NCBI RefSeq assembly: GCF_022171985.1
Contig: NZ_JAJVHF010000012.1
Location: 47,994 to 111,993, forward strand
Length of the DNA stretch: 64,000 nt
Origin: Huaxiibacter chinensis
Lineage (GTDB): Bacteria; Pseudomonadota; Gammaproteobacteria; Enterobacterales; Enterobacteriaceae
Direction: 5' to 3'
Below the pieces are notes generated by a model. The model was given only the letters and a program-made list of their open reading frames with translations. It was not told where the DNA came from and did no database searches. Below are positions 9,681 through 20,287 of this stretch, in pieces. Position 1 is the stretch's first letter. Each line of letters starts with the position of its first letter. The translations under genes were made by a program, and so were the position numbers.

Positions 9681-11175
9681 CGTGATGCTTCATGACCCGT
9701 TTAAAGAGGCTCATACGGGCACGCATAAATCGTTTTTCCAGCTTAAATCCTGCATTTTTATGCACCCCAAGGCGCATTAATACATCCCGCCCTTTTTTAC
9801 AGGCAGGCCATCGTACAGGCCCATTTAACGCCTCACCGGAGGGGCTGGCGTGACGGGCAAATTCGACCCAGTAATCGGCCACCTGTGCGGCAAACGTCAG
9901 GTCCCGTTCGTTCACATACGTCCGCGACGGCTCAACCTGACCAAGGGTATCAAACACGTACGGCACGTCGTTGCCGTGCCAGGCACCGTGGAGGTAGGTG
10001 TCATGCTCTGCCTCTGCGACATAATCAAACCAGTAACGCCAGCAGGGAACGCCAAGGCGTTGTTGCGCCTGCATCACAACATAGCCCAGGGTGGTAAAGG
10101 CCATATCGCGACACACTTCCCGGCCGAGAGCTTCATCTCCTTTTATCCCCGGATAGAGCAGTTTGATCAGGCCAAGACCGAACCGACGTTCACGTCTGAG
10201 CTTTTGAATCTGATCGGCCAGGTCGATACCAAATACCGACATGACGCTCGCTTCATCGCTATTTGAACCAATCATCACCGGCACAGGGTGCTGCTGCGCG
10301 GCAAAAAAGAGATCCAGCATGGGAACCGGCAGGACGCAATCTCCGGCGATGGGCGCCGGTCCTGTATTCAGCGGTGCCGCCAGCGGCCAGAACGCCTCGG
10401 CAGGAAGGGCCCGAAGCTGTTCTGCTGTAGCATTCTTAAGGCCGAAATGGGCGGCCAGCGCCTCACCTTTTTTCAGCGCCTGCTCACGCGGCGTGTCCGG
10501 TAACGTATAGCCGCTTTGCACGATTGCTTTGTGAAACAGCCCGTTAGCCAGCGGCGATGCCAGTAAGGACAGCGTGCTTCGGGCACCAGCAGATTCGCCA
10601 AACAGCGTGACGTTATCAGGGTCCCCGCCGAAACTGGCGATATTGTCCCGAACCCACTCCAGCGCGGCAATCTGATCCAGCAACGCAAAGTTATTTACCG
10701 CCCGCGATTCTTCCCCTTCCAGAGCCGGATGGGCAAAGAAACCCAGGTGCCCCAGCCGGTAATTCACGGTGACGATCACCACGTCGCGTCGGGCCAGGGA
10801 TTTTCCGTTATAAGGAGGCAGCCCGCCCGAGCCGATCGTGAAACCGCCGCCGTGCAGCCAGACCATCACCGGCAGCGCGTTCGGCCGTTTAACCGGAGAC
10901 CAGACGTTAAGGTAGAGACAATCTTCCGAGAACTGCCCCGGATCGCCCCCGCCTAATGCCTTGCAATACTCGCTGCTTTGCCAGCTTGAGGCCGAAAACG
11001 CGTGAGCGTCCCGTACCCCTTCCCAGGCTTTGGGCGGCTGCGGGGAGCGCCAGCGCAGTGCGCCAACGGGTGGCGCGGCGAAAGGAATGCCACACCAGAC
11101 ATGTACATCGTCATCGGTAAAACCAAGCAGTGCGCCCTGGCGCGTTTCAACCACAGGGGTAGAGGGATTATGCAT
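9667..11175 (-). CDS. Type B carboxylesterase
   Basis: 502-residue alpha/beta hydrolase of the carboxylesterase/lipase family (PnbA type). The catalytic triad is readable: Ser195 in GESAGA, Glu308 in SNSDEAS, His400 in GAWHGNDVPYVF; the oxyanion hole is LHGGGF near residue 108. No signal peptide, so cytoplasmic. It begins 42 bases after the ydcJ stop on the same strand and is probably co-transcribed with it, an association not present at this locus in K-12. Such enzymes hydrolyse small carboxylic esters; the native substrate cannot be inferred from the sequence. Confidence 0.92.
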   Translation of the reverse strand: MHNPSTPVVETRQGALLGFTDDDVHVWCGIPFAAPPVGALRWRSPQPPKAWEGVRDAHAFSASSWQSSEYCKALGGGDPGQFSEDCLYLNVWSPVKRPNALPVMVWLHGGGFTIGSGGLPPYNGKSLARRDVVIVTVNYRLGHLGFFAHPALEGEESRAVNNFALLDQIAALEWVRDNIASFGGDPDNVTLFGESAGARSTLSLLASPLANGLFHKAIVQSGYTLPDTPREQALKKGEALAAHFGLKNATAEQLRALPAEAFWPLAAPLNTGPAPIAGDCVLPVPMLDLFFAAQQHPVPVMIGSNSDEASVMSVFGIDLADQIQKLRRERRFGLGLIKLLYPGIKGDEALGREVCRDMAFTTLGYVVMQAQQRLGVPCWRYWFDYVAEAEHDTYLHGAWHGNDVPYVFDTLGQVEPSRTYVNERDLTFAAQVADYWVEFARHASPSGEALNGPVRWPACKKGRDVLMRLGVHKNAGFKLEKRFMRARMSLFKRVMKHHVSLD

Positions 11176-11217
11176 AACGTCCTTCTTGTTCCATCACACC
11201 CCTGCAGAATAACCTGT

Positions 11218-12561
11218 TCAGAGCAAACCACAACGCCGTTTGCTACGCGCTTCTGCCTCCTCATAGAGGGTAAACTCATCCAGAACCGGTGCGCCCAGCG
11301 CCTCTTCAAACGCGTGGCGGCTGGCGTTGCCGTGGCTTCGCGCCTGCGTTTCATTCCCCAGATTAGACTGGAAAATCCCCGCCGCGCTGACCGGAAGAAA
11401 ATCCTCATAGGTGATGGGCTGCGCCACCATCCAGCCGCGTTCAATCAGCGGTTGCGGATCATCTCCCGGGCGAAATGCCTGCCGGTGCGCCTCGCCTGCC
11501 GGGGTTAAACGGTAGCGAAAATAGGCCAGCTCCTGGCGGCGCAAAAACATCTCGCTGTCCGGGAAGGCCTGAAAAACGTCGCGTAAATGCAGCTGATGCG
11601 TCAGATTATCTTTGCCGGTTCCGGCTTCGCTCAGCAGGCGGTCATACAACGCGCGCCCTTTCGGCGTAAGCGCTACGCCCCGCTGTTCAATTTCGCCAAA
11701 ACGCGCCGTGTGCGTTCCGGCATGTTCACCGGCAAACAGAATCGGCTCCTCCAGCGCTTTAAAACTGGTCTGACGCAGCAGAACCGGCACATCGCGTCGC
11801 GGCGGCCCCTCGATCAACACTTTCGGTTCAATACCGTATTTCGGCATCAGCTCCTGAGCCCGATCGATATCGAGCGTGCGGGGCGTCAGATGGTTGATAT
11901 GACAGCCGGGAAAACAGACCACATCCGCAATAAGACGGTGTTCGTTATGCAGTGCCAGGTAGGTTTCCCGATCGACAATAGCGTGGCGGTGCCAGCGAAA
12001 CGTCTCCAGAGCCTCCTGCACAAACTCTTCCATCTGCGGCTGGGTAAACTGGCCTTGTGCTTCATGCAGGTCGATCAGCGCCAGGCAGCGCGGTGTAAAG
12101 ATCTGACGACGCGACAGTATTTCAGCCGCTCGTTCACGCAGCCGAACGTTCTCGATGAGCTCAAGCCGTAAGAGCGAGGTAAACACGCGAAAGGGGTTTC
12201 GGCACAGTGCCGCATCATCAACGGGACGAAACGCGGTGGAATGCACCGGGACGCCGGCCTGTGACAGATCGTAATAGCTGACAGGAAACATCCCCATAAT
12301 GGCAAACATGCGCCGAAGCGTTGACAGCTCCTCTGCCGTGCCCACGCGAATCGCCCCGTGACGCTCCACATTCAGGCGCGACAGCTCATCTGCGTTCGCC
12401 AGTTGTTCATGCAAGCGCGGATTATTTTCCAGTACGGCCAGATTGACGTCTGCAACGAGTTCAAGCAACGTGCCGTACTGCGGAACTTCCTTCTGGTACA
12501 TCGCCGACATAGCCTGCGAAAAGTGTTCCCGAATATCATCAGCCGTGATGGTGTTCGCCAT
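11218..12561 (-). CDS. ydcJ: YdcJ, HglS-family (DUF1338) 2-oxoadipate dioxygenase/decarboxylase homologue
   Basis: 447 residues, same length as E. coli YdcJ and nearly colinear with it. The DUF1338 family includes Pseudomonas putida HglS, an Fe(II) VOC-fold enzyme converting 2-oxoadipate to D-2-hydroxyglutarate in lysine catabolism. Likely metal-ligand segments are RHGAIRVGT (His near residue 69), CFPGCHINHLTPR and the FGEIEQRGVALTPKGRALYD block. It is divergent from ydcI, with a 276-bp promoter region, and followed by a carboxylesterase on the same strand. Assignment to the family is strong; 2-oxoadipate as the physiological substrate in this organism is inferred from the family. Confidence 0.93.
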   Translation of the reverse strand: MANTITADDIREHFSQAMSAMYQKEVPQYGTLLELVADVNLAVLENNPRLHEQLANADELSRLNVERHGAIRVGTAEELSTLRRMFAIMGMFPVSYYDLSQAGVPVHSTAFRPVDDAALCRNPFRVFTSLLRLELIENVRLRERAAEILSRRQIFTPRCLALIDLHEAQGQFTQPQMEEFVQEALETFRWHRHAIVDRETYLALHNEHRLIADVVCFPGCHINHLTPRTLDIDRAQELMPKYGIEPKVLIEGPPRRDVPVLLRQTSFKALEEPILFAGEHAGTHTARFGEIEQRGVALTPKGRALYDRLLSEAGTGKDNLTHQLHLRDVFQAFPDSEMFLRRQELAYFRYRLTPAGEAHRQAFRPGDDPQPLIERGWMVAQPITYEDFLPVSAAGIFQSNLGNETQARSHGNASRHAFEEALGAPVLDEFTLYEEAEARSKRRCGLL

Positions 12562-12837
12562 GATGTCATGCCTCCAGTGAATATTACCTGGAGTGTAGAG
12601 AAGACCGTTCCCGTCGTGGGGAAGAATTTCTGATTTGTGATCCTGACAGGCAGATGACGCTTTACTGTACTTTTTTGGCCTGCAGACAGGACCGGGAGGG
12701 CAAGAAGAGGAGATTCACCTGCCCTAAAAAACGCTTGTTACTCAAATAGATCAAATGTTAAATATATTTTGCTAGCAGGTTATCAAATTTAAACATCTTT
12801 CCTTGTCACCCGTATCGCTCTGTTTTTAACATCGCTT

Positions 12838-13761
12838 ATGGAAAAAAATGGTTTGTTCAGTCAGCGCATACGCTTGCGCCATTTGCATACTTTTGTGGCC
12901 GTCGCTCAACAGGGAACGCTGGGGCGTGCGGCTGAAACGCTTAATTTAAGCCAGCCCGCACTTTCGAAAACGCTGAACGAACTGGAGCAGCTAACGGGAA
13001 CCCGTCTCTTTAATCGTGGCCGCCTGGGCGCGCAGCTGACGCTGGTCGGCGAGCAGTTTCTCACCCATGCTGTAAAGGTGCTTGATGCGTTAAATACCGC
13101 GGGTCAGGCGTTAACCCGCAAAGATGAACAACCGGCGGACGTGGTACGCATTGGCGCCCTGCCCACGGCGGCGCTGGGGATCCTGCCTGCGGTGATCGGA
13201 CAGTTTCACAAACAGCAAAAGCACACCACGCTGCAGGTTGCCACCATGAACAATCCCATGATCCTGGCCGGACTCAAGTCGGGCGAACTGGATTTAGGGA
13301 TTGGGCGTATGTCCGACCCTGAACTGATGGTGGGTCTGAATTACGAACTGCTGTTTCTGGAATCCCTGAAGCTGGTCGTGCGCCCGGATCACCCTATTCT
13401 GCGTGACACTGTCACCTTAAGCCGGGTGATGGAGTGGCCGGTGGTGGTTTCACCAAAAGGCACCGCACCACGGCATAACGCCGAAGTGATGCTGCAAATG
13501 CAAGGCTGTAAACTTCCTTCAGGGTGTATCGAAACGCTGTCGGCCTCCCTCTCACGCCAGTTGACGGTGGATTATGACTACGTCTGGTTTGTTCCTTCCG
13601 GCGCGGTGAAAGAAGATTTACGTCAGGGCACGCTGGTGGCTTTACCTGTTGCTTCACCCGGCGCGGGTGAGCCGATAGGCATTCTGACCCGAGTGGACAG
13701 CCCGCTCTCCAGCGGCACGCAAGCTCTGCTCAGCGCCATACGTAAATCCATGCCGGTCTAA
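12838..13761 (+). CDS. ydcI: LysR-family regulator YdcI
   Basis: 307 residues, the same length as E. coli YdcI and similar throughout. The N-terminal HTH is RLRHLHTFVAVAQQGTLGRAAETLNLSQPALSKTLNELEQLTG (about residues 12-54); the C-terminal domain resembles PcaQ/CbbR-type effector domains (PTAALGILPAVI, GIGRMSDPELMVGLNYELLFLE). YdcI orthologues in Salmonella and E. coli are conserved and linked to stress and pH-related physiology and are autoregulated. No clear Shine-Dalgarno precedes the ATG. It is divergent from ydcJ, which is the natural candidate target, and is followed by a strong terminator. Confidence 0.94.
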   Translation: MEKNGLFSQRIRLRHLHTFVAVAQQGTLGRAAETLNLSQPALSKTLNELEQLTGTRLFNRGRLGAQLTLVGEQFLTHAVKVLDALNTAGQALTRKDEQPADVVRIGALPTAALGILPAVIGQFHKQQKHTTLQVATMNNPMILAGLKSGELDLGIGRMSDPELMVGLNYELLFLESLKLVVRPDHPILRDTVTLSRVMEWPVVVSPKGTAPRHNAEVMLQMQGCKLPSGCIETLSASLSRQLTVDYDYVWFVPSGAVKEDLRQGTLVALPVASPGAGEPIGILTRVDSPLSSGTQALLSAIRKSMPV

Positions 13762-13783
13762 TGACCCCACCGTCCGCATTCTG

Positions 13784-13807
13784 ACCCGCCTGTATGGCGG
13801 GTTTTTC
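13784..13807 (+). terminator. Rho-independent terminator of ydcI
   Basis: Stem ACCCGCC/GGCGGGT around a TGTAT loop followed by TTTTC, 22 bases past the ydcI stop. Confidence 0.88.
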
Positions 13808-14041
13808 ATTTAGTCAAATCATGCGAAATTATTTATTAACAATTGCGCAAAACAATTTAACAGTTTTATCATACCCGCCAATTCACCAAATGGTTCACAA
13901 ACCCATTCCAGTGTGAATTTTATCGCCTGAAACAGGGCATTTTGTATGAAAACCATTATTAACCTCGAAAGAAATGACCCATTTGGTACAGATGCAGCAC
14001 AGCATGCAGCGGAAGACGTCGAGGCATTACAGGAGAAAGAA

Positions 14042-16426
14042 ATGGCAACAGGCAGCGCGCCACGCGGGGTAGCAAGATTCCTGCAGTGGCTCCTGGTCGG
14101 ACTGATGGCGATTGTCGGTCTGGCAGTCGGTGGACTGGGTTTGAAACTGGTCACCGTAGGCGGAAGTATGTACTTCCTGATCGTGGGCGTAGTGATGCTA
14201 ATCTCCGCCTTTTTAATCTTCACAGGTCGTTCCAGCGGGATCATCCTTTATGCCGTGGCGTTTATCGCCTCGATCATTTGGGCCGTGAGTGATGCGGGCT
14301 GGGCGTTCTGGCCGCTCTTCTCGCGCCTGTTCACCCTTGCCGTGCTGGCGCTTTTGTGTGCCCTTATCTGGCCCTGCATGCCCGCAGCCAACCGTGCGAC
14401 TCCTGTCCGCAAGGCACCGGCCTTTGGCGTCGCCGCCGTTCTCGCTGTTGCGATGTTAGTGAGCCTGGGGTGGATGTTTAAGCCGCAAACGCTTGTCGCT
14501 GCGAACGAGCCCGTTCCCGTTAAGCCTGTCGCGCCTGGCGAACAACAAAAAAACTGGGAACACTGGGGCAATACCACCCACGGTGACCGTTTTGCCGCAC
14601 TTGATCAGATTAATAAGCACAACGTTAATGAACTGAAAGTGGCGTGGACAGCGCACACCGGCGATATTCCGCAGAGCAACGGCTCCGGCGCGGAAGATCA
14701 AAACACGCCATTGCAGATTGGCGACACGCTCTATGTCTGCACGCCTTACAGCAAAGTGCTGGCGCTGGATGTGGATTCCGGTAAAGAAAAATGGCGTTAC
14801 GATTCAAAAGCGACTGCGCCTAACTGGCAGCGCTGCCGTGGATTGGGTTATTTTGAAGACAACCAATCGGTGACAACGTCACAAAGCGAGACGCAACCCG
14901 CGGCGTGTGCACGTCGTCTGTTCCTGCCGACGACCGATGCCCGTCTGATTGCGCTCAATGCCGATACCGGCAAGCTCTGCGAAGACTTTGGCGATCGCGG
15001 CATTGTGGATCTCAGCGTCGGGATGGGTGAAGTCAAACCCGGCTACTACCAGCAGACCTCTACACCGCTGGTTGCGGGCGACGTGGTCGTCGTCGGTGGC
15101 CGCGTCGCAGATAACTTCTCGACCGGTGAACCCCCTGGCGTTGTGCGTGCTTATGACGTGCACACCGGTAAACTGGCCTGGGCCTGGGATCCCGGTAATC
15201 CGGACCTGACCGGGGAGCCACCAGAAGGCCAGACCTACACCCGCGGCACGCCGAACGTCTGGTCGGCCATGTCATATGACGCAAAATTAAACCTGATTTA
15301 TCTGCCAACCGGTAACGCCACGCCTGATTTCTTCGCCGGTGAACGCACCGCGCTTGACGATAAATACAGCTCATCCATCGTCGCGGTGGAGGCCACCACC
15401 GGGAAAGTGCGCTGGCACTATCAGACGACGCACCACGATCTCTGGGATTTTGACCTCCCTTCTCAGCCGCTGCTGTACGATCTGCCGGACGGTAAAGGCG
15501 GTACAACCCCCGTACTGGTGCAGACCAGCAAACAGGGCATGATTTTCATGCTCAATCGCGAAACCGGCGAACCTGTAGCGAAAGTGGAAGAACGTCCGGT
15601 GCCGGCAGGCAACGTCGAAGGTGAACGCTACTCCCCAACTCAACCGTATTCGGTCGGCATGCCAATGATTGGCAACCAGACGCTCACCGAATCTGATATG
15701 TGGGGCGCAACGCCCGTCGATCTGCTGCTGTGTCGTATCCAGTTTAAAGAGATGCGTCATCAGGGCGTCTTTACCCCTCCGGGTCTTGATCGCTCTCTGC
15801 AATTCCCGGGCTCCCTTGGCGGCATGAACTGGGGTAGCGTCTCGGTCGACCCGAACAATGGGCTGATGTTCGTCAATGACATGCGCCTGGGTCTGGCAAA
15901 CTATATGGTGCCGCGCGCCAGCGTTGCGAAAAACGCCAGCGGTATCGAAATGGGTATCGTGCCAATGGACGGGACCCCTTACGGGGCGATGCGCGAACGT
16001 TTCCTGTCCCCTCTGGGGATTCCTTGTCAGAAACCGCCTTTCGGCACGATGTCGGCGGTTGATCTGAAGAGCGGGAAGCTGGTCTGGCAGGTTCCGGTTG
16101 GTACCGTCGAAGATACCGGACCGCTTGGCATTCGTATGCATATGCCCATTCCTGTCGGCATGCCAACGCTGGGTGCAACGCTGTCAACGCAGTCCGGGTT
16201 ACTGTTCTTTGCGGGTACGCAGGATTTCTATCTGCGCGCGTTTGATACCGCGACAGGGAAAGAAATCTGGAAAGATCGTCTGCCAGTAGGAAGCCAGTCA
16301 GGCCCGATGACCTACGTTTCGCCGAAAACCGGTAAACAGTACATCATCATTAACGCGGGTGGCGCACGTCAGTCACCGGATCGCGGTGATTACATCATTG
16401 CTTACGCCCTGCCCGATAAGGCGTAA
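14042..16426 (+). CDS. Membrane-bound PQQ-dependent dehydrogenase (glucose/quinate/shikimate family)
   Basis: 794 residues, comparable with E. coli Gcd (796). The first ~140 residues hold about five transmembrane helices; the rest is a periplasmic eight-bladed propeller, starting around WEHWGNTTHGDRFAALDQINKHNV, with quinoprotein motifs such as GDTLYVCTPYSKVLALD, HHDLWDFDLPSQPLLYD and the C-terminal GDYIIAYALP. The enzyme oxidises sugars or cyclic polyols in the periplasm and passes electrons to ubiquinone. It differs clearly from E. coli Gcd, so substrate (glucose, quinate/shikimate or another polyol) is open. Start: an ORF reaches 13946, but ATG 14042 has an AGGAG 6 nt upstream and gives the family length. 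No pqq biosynthesis genes lie in the window. Confidence 0.9.
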   Translation: MATGSAPRGVARFLQWLLVGLMAIVGLAVGGLGLKLVTVGGSMYFLIVGVVMLISAFLIFTGRSSGIILYAVAFIASIIWAVSDAGWAFWPLFSRLFTLAVLALLCALIWPCMPAANRATPVRKAPAFGVAAVLAVAMLVSLGWMFKPQTLVAANEPVPVKPVAPGEQQKNWEHWGNTTHGDRFAALDQINKHNVNELKVAWTAHTGDIPQSNGSGAEDQNTPLQIGDTLYVCTPYSKVLALDVDSGKEKWRYDSKATAPNWQRCRGLGYFEDNQSVTTSQSETQPAACARRLFLPTTDARLIALNADTGKLCEDFGDRGIVDLSVGMGEVKPGYYQQTSTPLVAGDVVVVGGRVADNFSTGEPPGVVRAYDVHTGKLAWAWDPGNPDLTGEPPEGQTYTRGTPNVWSAMSYDAKLNLIYLPTGNATPDFFAGERTALDDKYSSSIVAVEATTGKVRWHYQTTHHDLWDFDLPSQPLLYDLPDGKGGTTPVLVQTSKQGMIFMLNRETGEPVAKVEERPVPAGNVEGERYSPTQPYSVGMPMIGNQTLTESDMWGATPVDLLLCRIQFKEMRHQGVFTPPGLDRSLQFPGSLGGMNWGSVSVDPNNGLMFVNDMRLGLANYMVPRASVAKNASGIEMGIVPMDGTPYGAMRERFLSPLGIPCQKPPFGTMSAVDLKSGKLVWQVPVGTVEDTGPLGIRMHMPIPVGMPTLGATLSTQSGLLFFAGTQDFYLRAFDTATGKEIWKDRLPVGSQSGPMTYVSPKTGKQYIIINAGGARQSPDRGDYIIAYALPDKA

Positions 16427-16445
16427 TCAGGGTTGACTCGCAGTG

Positions 16446-16474
16446 GCCCGCCATCCTGCATGGCGGGCTTTTTT
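16446..16474 (+). terminator. Rho-independent terminator of the PQQ dehydrogenase gene
   Basis: Stem GCCCGCCAT / ATGGCGGGC around CCTGC, followed by six T. It reaches the stop codon of the convergent lipoprotein gene. Confidence 0.9.
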
Positions 16475-16916
16475 ACCCCTGCGCGGGGGTGAACGTTACC
16501 GGTTTATTCAGGGTGAAGTTCACATCCAGATTTTGTCTGACGCCCGGTGTCCAGCAGCTGCGCGCTACCGCTTTCCAGGTTTCATCGAAAAAGGCTTTAT
16601 CGCCTTTGGCGCTGTATTCAGTCGCCCTGCCGTTCGAATTCACATCAAATGCGACCGTCACTTTTCCCTCAAATTCCTGTGCCGCAGCCTGAGCGGGATA
16701 GTTAGGCAGCACCTGATACACCTCACCCCGACAGTCCGACTGGCTGGAATCGGCGGTTTTGTCCTGCGAGGACCCTCCGATGGGGAACGTGAGACCGGCT
16801 CCCACACCGACGCCGCTGTTACCGCCACCGATGCCGACACCTCCCACGCCCACTGAACACGCGGACAGCAAACAGGACGCGACCAGCATTGTCATACCTT
16901 TGCCTTTATCCATCAT
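16473..16916 (-). CDS. Small lipoprotein with TonB-C-like domain
   Basis: 147 residues. The signal peptide ends in a lipobox LLSAC with Cys20 as the lipidation site; residue 21 is Ser, compatible with outer-membrane targeting. A glycine-rich stretch (about 21-47) leads to a compact domain (about 60-147) with FEGKVTVAFDVNSNGRATEY, the pattern of TonB/TolA C-terminal domains in energy-transducer-like proteins. Two adjacent ATGs (16916 and 16913) follow GGTGAAGAT. No TonB-dependent receptor, ExbB or ExbD is adjacent. It lies convergent to the PQQ dehydrogenase and downstream of trg behind a terminator. Function unknown. Confidence 0.8.
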   Translation of the reverse strand: MMDKGKGMTMLVASCLLSACSVGVGGVGIGGGNSGVGVGAGLTFPIGGSSQDKTADSSQSDCRGEVYQVLPNYPAQAAAQEFEGKVTVAFDVNSNGRATEYSAKGDKAFFDETWKAVARSCWTPGVRQNLDVNFTLNKPVTFTPAQG

Positions 16917-16927
16917 ATCTTCACCAT

Positions 16928-16961
16928 AAAAAAAGGTTCATGCGGAACATGAACCCTTTTT
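16928..16961 (-). terminator. Rho-independent terminator of trg
   Basis: Stem GGTTCATG / CATGAACC with a 5-base loop and a run of seven T on the minus strand, 36 bases past the trg stop and just upstream of the lipoprotein start. The symmetrical A/T flanks could make it work in both directions. Confidence 0.88.
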
Positions 16962-16997
16962 GCACAGCTTTGGCGACCCGTCAACCCATCAAGGGGA

Positions 16998-18695
16998 TTA
17001 GAAGGTTTCCCAGTTCTCGCCGCTATTCGCGACCGCAGGACGTAACACGTGAGCAGGTTTCGAGGTGGCTGGCGTTGCTGGCGTACCCCGCCCGGCATTG
17101 CCGCCGTTCAGACGGAACGCGCCTACCGCTTCGGTCAGACGAGCGCCCTGCTCTTCGAGCGAAGCCGCCGCCGCAGAGGCTTCTTCCACCAGCGAGGCGT
17201 TTTGCTGGGTCACTTTGTCCATTTCGGTAATGGCCTGGCTTACCTGCACAATACCGCGGCTCTGTTCATCGGAGGCCGCCGCAATTTCGAGCATGATATC
17301 GGTGACGCGCTTAACGGCATCCACAATGTCATTCATCGTATTGCCGGCGGCGACCACTTCACCTGAACCTTGATCGATGAGGGTGACGGACTCGTTGATC
17401 AGCCCCTCAATCTCTTTCGCAGCGTTTGCGCTGCGGCTCGCCAGGGTGCGGACTTCACTGGCTACCACGGCGAAGCCACGGCCCTGCTCACCGGCACGGG
17501 CAGCTTCAACGGCGGCATTCAGCGCCAGAATGTTGGTCTGGAAGGCGATGCTGTTGATCACGGCGGTGATTTCAGAAATTTTTCTGGAACTGGCCGAAAT
17601 ATTGTTCATCGTTTTCACCACGCCCGACACCATCTGCCCGCCGCGGCTGGCTTTGCCAGAGGCATCTTCCGCCAGCTTGCTGGCGTGATGCGCGTTATCG
17701 GCGTTTTGCTTCACCGTGGCCGTCAGCTCTTCCATACTTGCGGCTGTTTGTTCGATCGCCGCCGCCTGCTGCTCGGTGCGTGAAGAGAGATCGGTGTTGC
17801 CCGCCGAAATCTCGCTGGTGCCGCGATAGATCTCTTCGGCCCCCTGACGTACCGTGCCCACCGTGGTCACCAGAGAATGTTGCATGGTTTGCAGATCGTG
17901 CGTTAACCGGCCGATTTCACTGCGTCCGGTCAGATCGTCTGCCAGCGTCAAATCGCCTTTCGCAATCATCTCAATTCGGCGCGCTGCGCGCTGCAGCGGG
18001 GTGATCACCGTACGACGCAGCACGACAAACGTGATTACCGTCAGCACTAATGCAAGGGCAAACGCGCCCACCATAAACATCAGGCCAAGCTGGGTACGCG
18101 TATGCGCCGTGGCGGTTAAGGCATTTGCCCGATCGGTGCGGATTTTGATGGCTTTGAGCAGAACGTCATTGTAAGCGTCATCCAGCGGGCGCGCGGATTC
18201 GTTCTCGTGATTGATAATGGCTTCAAACATGCCGTTTTTGGCAAATTTCAGCATCGGCTGTAATCCCGCAATGTAGGCGTCATAGCGGGTTTTCAGGTCA
18301 GTATCCAGCGCTTCGTCAGCCGGAGTACGTACCGCTCGGTTCATATAGGCTTTAAAGCCATCCTGAGACTGCTTGATTCGCGTTTCGGCTTCAGCAATGT
18401 TGAGCTTCATTGCGTCCATTTCCGCGATACGACTGGCCGCACCGGCGTGAATCATATTGATACGTGCGGTGCGCAAATGGTTAGAACTGTTCGACAGACC
18501 GGTCCTGACCTGTATTTCCGCCGTCACATCCTGCTGGTCAATATCGGCTTGCAGCAAGAAATAGCCAGCCAGCGCCGAACTCAGCGCAAAAAGCAGGATG
18601 ATCCCACCGAGAATGGAGGAAAACAGCGGAACCAGGCGAATATGATGCAGGAAGCTAAGCTTTTGCCGGGCGCTTGCCGGTGTTGTGTTGTCCAT
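16998..18695 (-). CDS. trg: Methyl-accepting chemotaxis protein Trg
   Basis: 565 residues, colinear with E. coli Trg (546), the receptor for ribose- and galactose-binding proteins. Order: cytoplasmic N-tail, TM1 (about 20-45), periplasmic four-helix ligand domain (for example SARINMIHAGAASR-like RTARINMIHAGAASRI), TM2 (about 202-225), HAMP (RRTVITPLQRAARRIEMIAKGDL) and the kinase-control hairpin with tip AFQTNILALNAAVEAARAGE. Unlike E. coli Trg, which lacks it, the protein ends in NWETF, the CheR/CheB docking pentapeptide of the high-abundance receptors, on a flexible linker. Start at 18695 (MDNTTPASARQKLSFLHH) matches E. coli; the ORF could run to 18734. Location next to ydcI matches K-12. 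Confidence 0.95.
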   Translation of the reverse strand: MDNTTPASARQKLSFLHHIRLVPLFSSILGGIILLFALSSALAGYFLLQADIDQQDVTAEIQVRTGLSNSSNHLRTARINMIHAGAASRIAEMDAMKLNIAEAETRIKQSQDGFKAYMNRAVRTPADEALDTDLKTRYDAYIAGLQPMLKFAKNGMFEAIINHENESARPLDDAYNDVLLKAIKIRTDRANALTATAHTRTQLGLMFMVGAFALALVLTVITFVVLRRTVITPLQRAARRIEMIAKGDLTLADDLTGRSEIGRLTHDLQTMQHSLVTTVGTVRQGAEEIYRGTSEISAGNTDLSSRTEQQAAAIEQTAASMEELTATVKQNADNAHHASKLAEDASGKASRGGQMVSGVVKTMNNISASSRKISEITAVINSIAFQTNILALNAAVEAARAGEQGRGFAVVASEVRTLASRSANAAKEIEGLINESVTLIDQGSGEVVAAGNTMNDIVDAVKRVTDIMLEIAAASDEQSRGIVQVSQAITEMDKVTQQNASLVEEASAAAASLEEQGARLTEAVGAFRLNGGNAGRGTPATPATSKPAHVLRPAVANSGENWETF

Positions 18696-18816
18696 GACCG
18701 TCGACTCTCTTATAGGTAGATGCGTGAAAAACACGCCTGTAAAATAGTCATCGGCACGGCAGGGAATTAGATTATGGCTAAAATCGCCAGACAGGTCACA
18801 CTTTAGAAAAGAATAT

Positions 18817-18847
18817 TAAAGAAACGCCAGCGGCAAAAACCGCTGGC
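18817..18847 (-). terminator. Terminator of frmRA
   Basis: Stem GCCAGCGG / CCGCTGGC around a 6-base loop, 7 bases past the frmA stop; the minus-strand tail is GTTTCTTTAA, moderately T-rich. Confidence 0.7.
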
Positions 18848-18854
18848 AGAATAA

Positions 18855-20277
<1,423 letters not shown>

Positions 20278-20287
20278 AGCGCCTCCT

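Noticed and set aside
13946..14041. Upstream ATG extending the PQQ dehydrogenase by 32 residues
   Set aside because: An AGGAG sits before ATG 14042 and the shorter protein matches the family; the longer start cannot be fully excluded.
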